DNA of 64,000 nucleotides from Micromussa lordhowensis (taxonomy: Eukaryota; Cnidaria; Anthozoa; Scleractinia; Lobophylliidae), in contig OZ026599.1 in NCBI GenBank assembly GCA_964020085.1, positions 30,831,974 to 30,895,973 on the forward strand, in the 5' to 3' direction. Every line of letters starts with the position of its first letter. Within the stretch, counting starts at the first letter, position 1. Below are positions 60,739 to 64,000 of the stretch, piece by piece. The notes beneath the pieces were generated by a model. That model had not been told where the DNA came from. It searched no databases and was given only the letters and a program-made list of their open reading frames with translations. A program made the position numbers and the translations under genes.

Positions 60739-63700
60739 GACAATGTTGGCAAGGACACCTAAATCGGCCATTTTCTGAGATTTTGCCAAGGGGGAACCAA
60801 GGGAAAATGCTCAAAAAAGTAGGCCGACTATAGGGGCTTCAAAAACACCCTGGCGCAAATACCATTATCTCCTAATTAGAATGCACTTGAAGTGCACACA
60901 TAGGACAACATTTTGCTGCAAACTGCCGCTCCATAAGTGTCCGTATAGCCGAGTTATGACAATGTTGGCAAGGACACCTAAATCGGCCAATTTCTGAGAT
61001 TTTGCCAAGAGTGGACCAAGGGAAAATGCTCAAAAAAGTAGGCCGACTATAGGGGCTTCAAAAACATCCTGGCGCAAATGCCATCATCTCCTAATTAGTA
61101 TGCACTTGAAGTGCAAACATAGGACAACATTTTGCTGCAAACTGCCGCTCCATAAGTGTCCGTATAGCCGAGTTATGACAATGTTGGCAAGGACACCTAA
61201 ATCGGCCATTTTCTGAGATTTTGCCAAGGGGGACCAAGGGAAAATGCTCAAAAAAGTAGGTTCAATATATTGGCTTCAAAAACACCCTGGCGCAAATGCC
61301 ATTATCTCCTAATTAGTATGCACTTGAAGTGCAAACATAGGACAACATTTTGCTGCAAACTGCCGCTCCATAAGTGTCCGTATACCCGAGTTATGACAAT
61401 GTTGCCAAGGACACCTTAAAGGGCCATTTTCTGAGATTTTGCCAAGAAGGGACCAAGGGAAAATGCTCAAAAAAGTAGCCCGACTATAGGGGCTTCAAAA
61501 ACACCCTGGCGCAAATGCCATAATCTCCTAATTAGAATGCACTTCATGTGCAAACATAGGACAACATTTTCCTGCAAACTGCCGCTCCATAAGTGTCCGT
61601 ATAGCCGAGTTATGACAATGTTGGCAAGGACACCTAAATCGGCCAATTTCTGAGATTTTGCCAAGAGTGGACCAAGGGAAAATGCTCAAAAAAGTAGGCC
61701 GATTAAGGGGCTTCAAAAACACCCTGGCGCAAATGACATCATCTCCTAATTAGTATGCACTTGAAGTGCAAACATAGGACAACATTTTGCTGCAAACGGC
61801 CGCTCCATAAGTGTCCGTATAGCCGAGTTATGACAATGTTGGCAAGGACACCTAAATCTGCCATTTTCTGAGATTTTGCCAAGGGGGGACCAAAGGAAAA
61901 TGCTCAGAAAAGTAGGCCAACTATAGGGGCTTCAAAAACACCCTGGCGCAAATGCCATCATCTCCTAATTAGAATGCACTTCATGTGCAAACATAGGACA
62001 ACATTTTCCTGCAAACTGCCGCTCCATAAGTGTCCGTATAGCCGAGTTATGACAATGTTGGCAAGGACACCTAAGTCGGCCATTTTCTGAGATTTTGCCA
62101 AGGGGGGACCAAGGGAAAATGCTCAAAAAAGTAGGCCGACTATAGGGGCTTAAAAAACACCCTGGGGCAAATGCCATCATGTCCTAATTAGTATGCACTT
62201 GAAGTGCAAACATAGGACAACATTTTGCTGCAAACTGCCGCTCCATAAGTGTCCGTATAGCCGAGTTATGACAATGTTGGCAAGGACACCTAAATCGGCC
62301 ATTTTCTGAGATTTTGCCAAGGGGGGACCAAAGGAAAATGCACAAAAAAGTAGGCCGACTATAGGGGCTTCAAAAACACTCTGGCGCAAATGCCATCATC
62401 TCCTAATTAGTATCCATTTCAAGTGCAAACATAGGAAAACATTTTGCTGCAAACTGCCGCTCCATAAGTGTCCGTATAGCCGAATTATGACAATGTTGGC
62501 AAGGACACCTAAATCGGCCATTTTCTGAGATTTTGCCGAGGGGGGACCAAGGAAAAATGTTCAAAAAAGTAGGCCGACTAAAGGGGCTTCAAAAACACCC
62601 TGGCGCAAATTCCATCATATCCTAATTAGTATGCACTTGAAGTGCAAACATAGGACAACATTTTGCTGCAAACTGCCGCTCCATAAGTGTCCGTATAGCC
62701 GAGTTATGACAATGTTGGCAGGGACACCTAAATCGGCCATTTTCTGAGATTGTGCCAAGGGGGGACCAAGGGAAAATGCTCAAAAAAGTAGGCCGACTAT
62801 AGGGGCTTCAAAAACACCCTGGCGCAAATTCCATCATCTCCTAATTAGTATGCACTTGAAGTGCAAACATAGGACAACATTTTGCTCCAAACTGCCGCTC
62901 CATAAGTGTCCGTATAGCGGAGTTATGACAATGTTGGCAAGGACACCTATATCGGCCGTTTTCTGAGATTTTGCCAAGGGGGGACCAAGGGAAAATGCTC
63001 AAAAAAGTAGGTTGACTATATTGGCTTCAAAAACACCCTGGCGCAAATGCCATCATCTCCTAATTAGTATGCACTTGAAGTGCAAACATAGGACAACATT
63101 TTGCTGCAAACTGCCGCTCCATAAGTGTCCGTATAGCCGAGTTATGACAATGTTGGCAAGGACACCTAAATCGGCCATTTTCTGAGATTTTGCCAAGGGG
63201 GGACCAAGGAAAAATGCTCAAAAAAGTAGGCCGACTATAGGGGCTTCAAAAACACCCTGGCGCAAATTCCATCATCTCCTAATTAGTATGCACTTGAAGT
63301 GCAAACATAGGACAACATTTTGCTGCAAACTGCCGCTCCGTAAGTGTCCGTATAGCCGAGTTATGACAATGTTGGCAAGGACACCTAAATCGGCCATTTT
63401 CTGAGATTTTGCCAAGGGGGGACCAAGGGAAAATAATCAAAAAAGTAGGCCGACTATAGGGGCTTCAAAAACACCCTGGCGCAAATGCCATCATCTCCTA
63501 ATTAGTATGCACTTGAAGTGCAAACATAGGACAACATTTTGCTGCAAACGGCCGCTCCATAAGTGTCCGTATAGCCGAGTTATGACAATGTTGGCAAGGA
63601 CACCTAAATCGGCCATTTTCTGAGATTTTGCCAAGTGGGGACCATGGGAAAATGCTCAAAAAAGTAGGCTGACTATAGGGGCTACAAAATTACCCTGGCG

Positions 63701-64000
63701 CAAATGCCATCATCTCCTAATTAGTATGCACTTCAAGTGCAAACATAAAACAGTATTTTACTGCAAACTGCCGCTCCATAAGTGTCCGTATAGCCGAGTT
63801 ATGACAATGTTGGCAAGGACACCTAAATCGGCCATTTTCTGAGATTTTGCCAAGGGGGGACCAAGGGAAAATGCTCAAAAATGTAGGCCGCATATTGGGG
63901 CTTCAAAAACACCCTGGTGCAAATGCCATCATCTCCTAATTGGTATGCACTTGAAGTGCAAACATAGGACAAAATTTTGCTGCAAACTGCGCTCCATAAG
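60739..64000 (+). repeat. About 18-monomer higher-order block, edited copy 2 (runs off the window)
   Basis: Follows 56143-60082 in the same order, but the offset shifts: about 4596 bp at the start (60874, 61007), 4377 bp from 61259 (the GACTAGAGG monomer is missing), 4595 bp from 62177 (one monomer gained, with CTTCATGTGC at about 61979), and 3938 bp from 63429 (three monomers missing). The last bases, AACTGCGCTCCATAAG, match those near 60048, so the window ends where copy 1 ended. Confidence 0.87.

Larger units (their letters stand above)
1..64000 (+). repeat. 219-bp satellite DNA array, about 292 head-to-tail monomers
   Basis: Every part of the window except one 64-bp insert can be read as copies of one monomer, counted at 219 bp in the reference copy. 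Taking GACAATGTTGG as start, copies begin at 1, 219, 438, 657, 876, 1094 and so on to the end, where the last copy is cut about 20 bases short. All copies point the same way and I found no inverted segment. Most copies differ from the consensus at a few positions, and length changes are mainly 1-3 bp in the G-tract or A-tracts. No unique flanking DNA is present, so the array extends beyond both edges. This is typical of eukaryotic heterochromatic satellites. Family and species are not recognised. Confidence 0.98.

Noticed and set aside
1..64000. CRISPR array
   Set aside because: The repeat unit is 219 bp with no short direct repeats separated by unique spacers, there are no cas genes, and the context is eukaryotic-type satellite.
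1..64000. Inverted segments or strand switches
   Set aside because: I looked for the complement of the monomer on the plus strand and found none; all the monomers I read run the same way.

Overview
The whole 64 kb window is one eukaryotic satellite DNA array. About 292 copies of a 219-bp monomer (about 46% G+C) run head to tail in one orientation from the first base to the last. I see no gene, no transposon with recognisable coding capacity, no tRNA or rRNA gene and no inverted segment. The only sequence that is clearly not satellite is a 64-bp pyrimidine-rich insert at 8763-8826. The open reading frames are by-products of the repeat: 219 is 73 x 3, so a frame that is open in one monomer stays in phase in the next. 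An array of this length points to a heterochromatic region (centromeric, pericentromeric or subtelomeric) of an animal, plant or other eukaryote. I do not recognise the monomer and cannot name the species or the satellite family.

The copy at 42340-42558 equals the consensus I derived by eye and serves as reference. Its parts are an inverted pair TTGGCAA/TTGCCAA (42347-42353, 42384-42390), a variable G-tract (42391-42396), an A6 tract, the 8-bp palindrome CTAATTAG (42473-42480), and, two bases on, the 15-bp odd palindrome TGCACTTGAAGTGCA (42483-42497).

Monomers differ by small diagnostic substitutions and indels, and these show a layered higher-order structure. From 1 to about 20.7 kb, ten recognisable types (called T2 to T11 here) recur in fixed order but with changing register: spacings of 5, 7, 10, 11 and 15 monomers, with a near-perfect 7-monomer tandem duplication (10563-13628) and a visible recombinant monomer (16279-16497). 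From 20.7 to 28.3 kb are mixed monomers with 3- and 9-monomer spacings. From 28.3 to 44.1 kb other variants dominate (CTATACGGGC, CTATACAGGC, TATACCCGAG), with 2- and 4-monomer tandem duplications and two larger copied blocks offset by 6794 bp and by about 10.7-11 kb. From 44.1 to 56.1 kb come a 12-monomer and a 5-monomer duplication, and the palindrome centre is often C rather than G. From 56.1 kb to the end, a roughly 20-monomer block is followed by an edited copy of itself.

The pattern fits repeated unequal exchange and gene conversion at several scales, with local homogenisation. Similarities and offsets were read by eye; no alignment was run.
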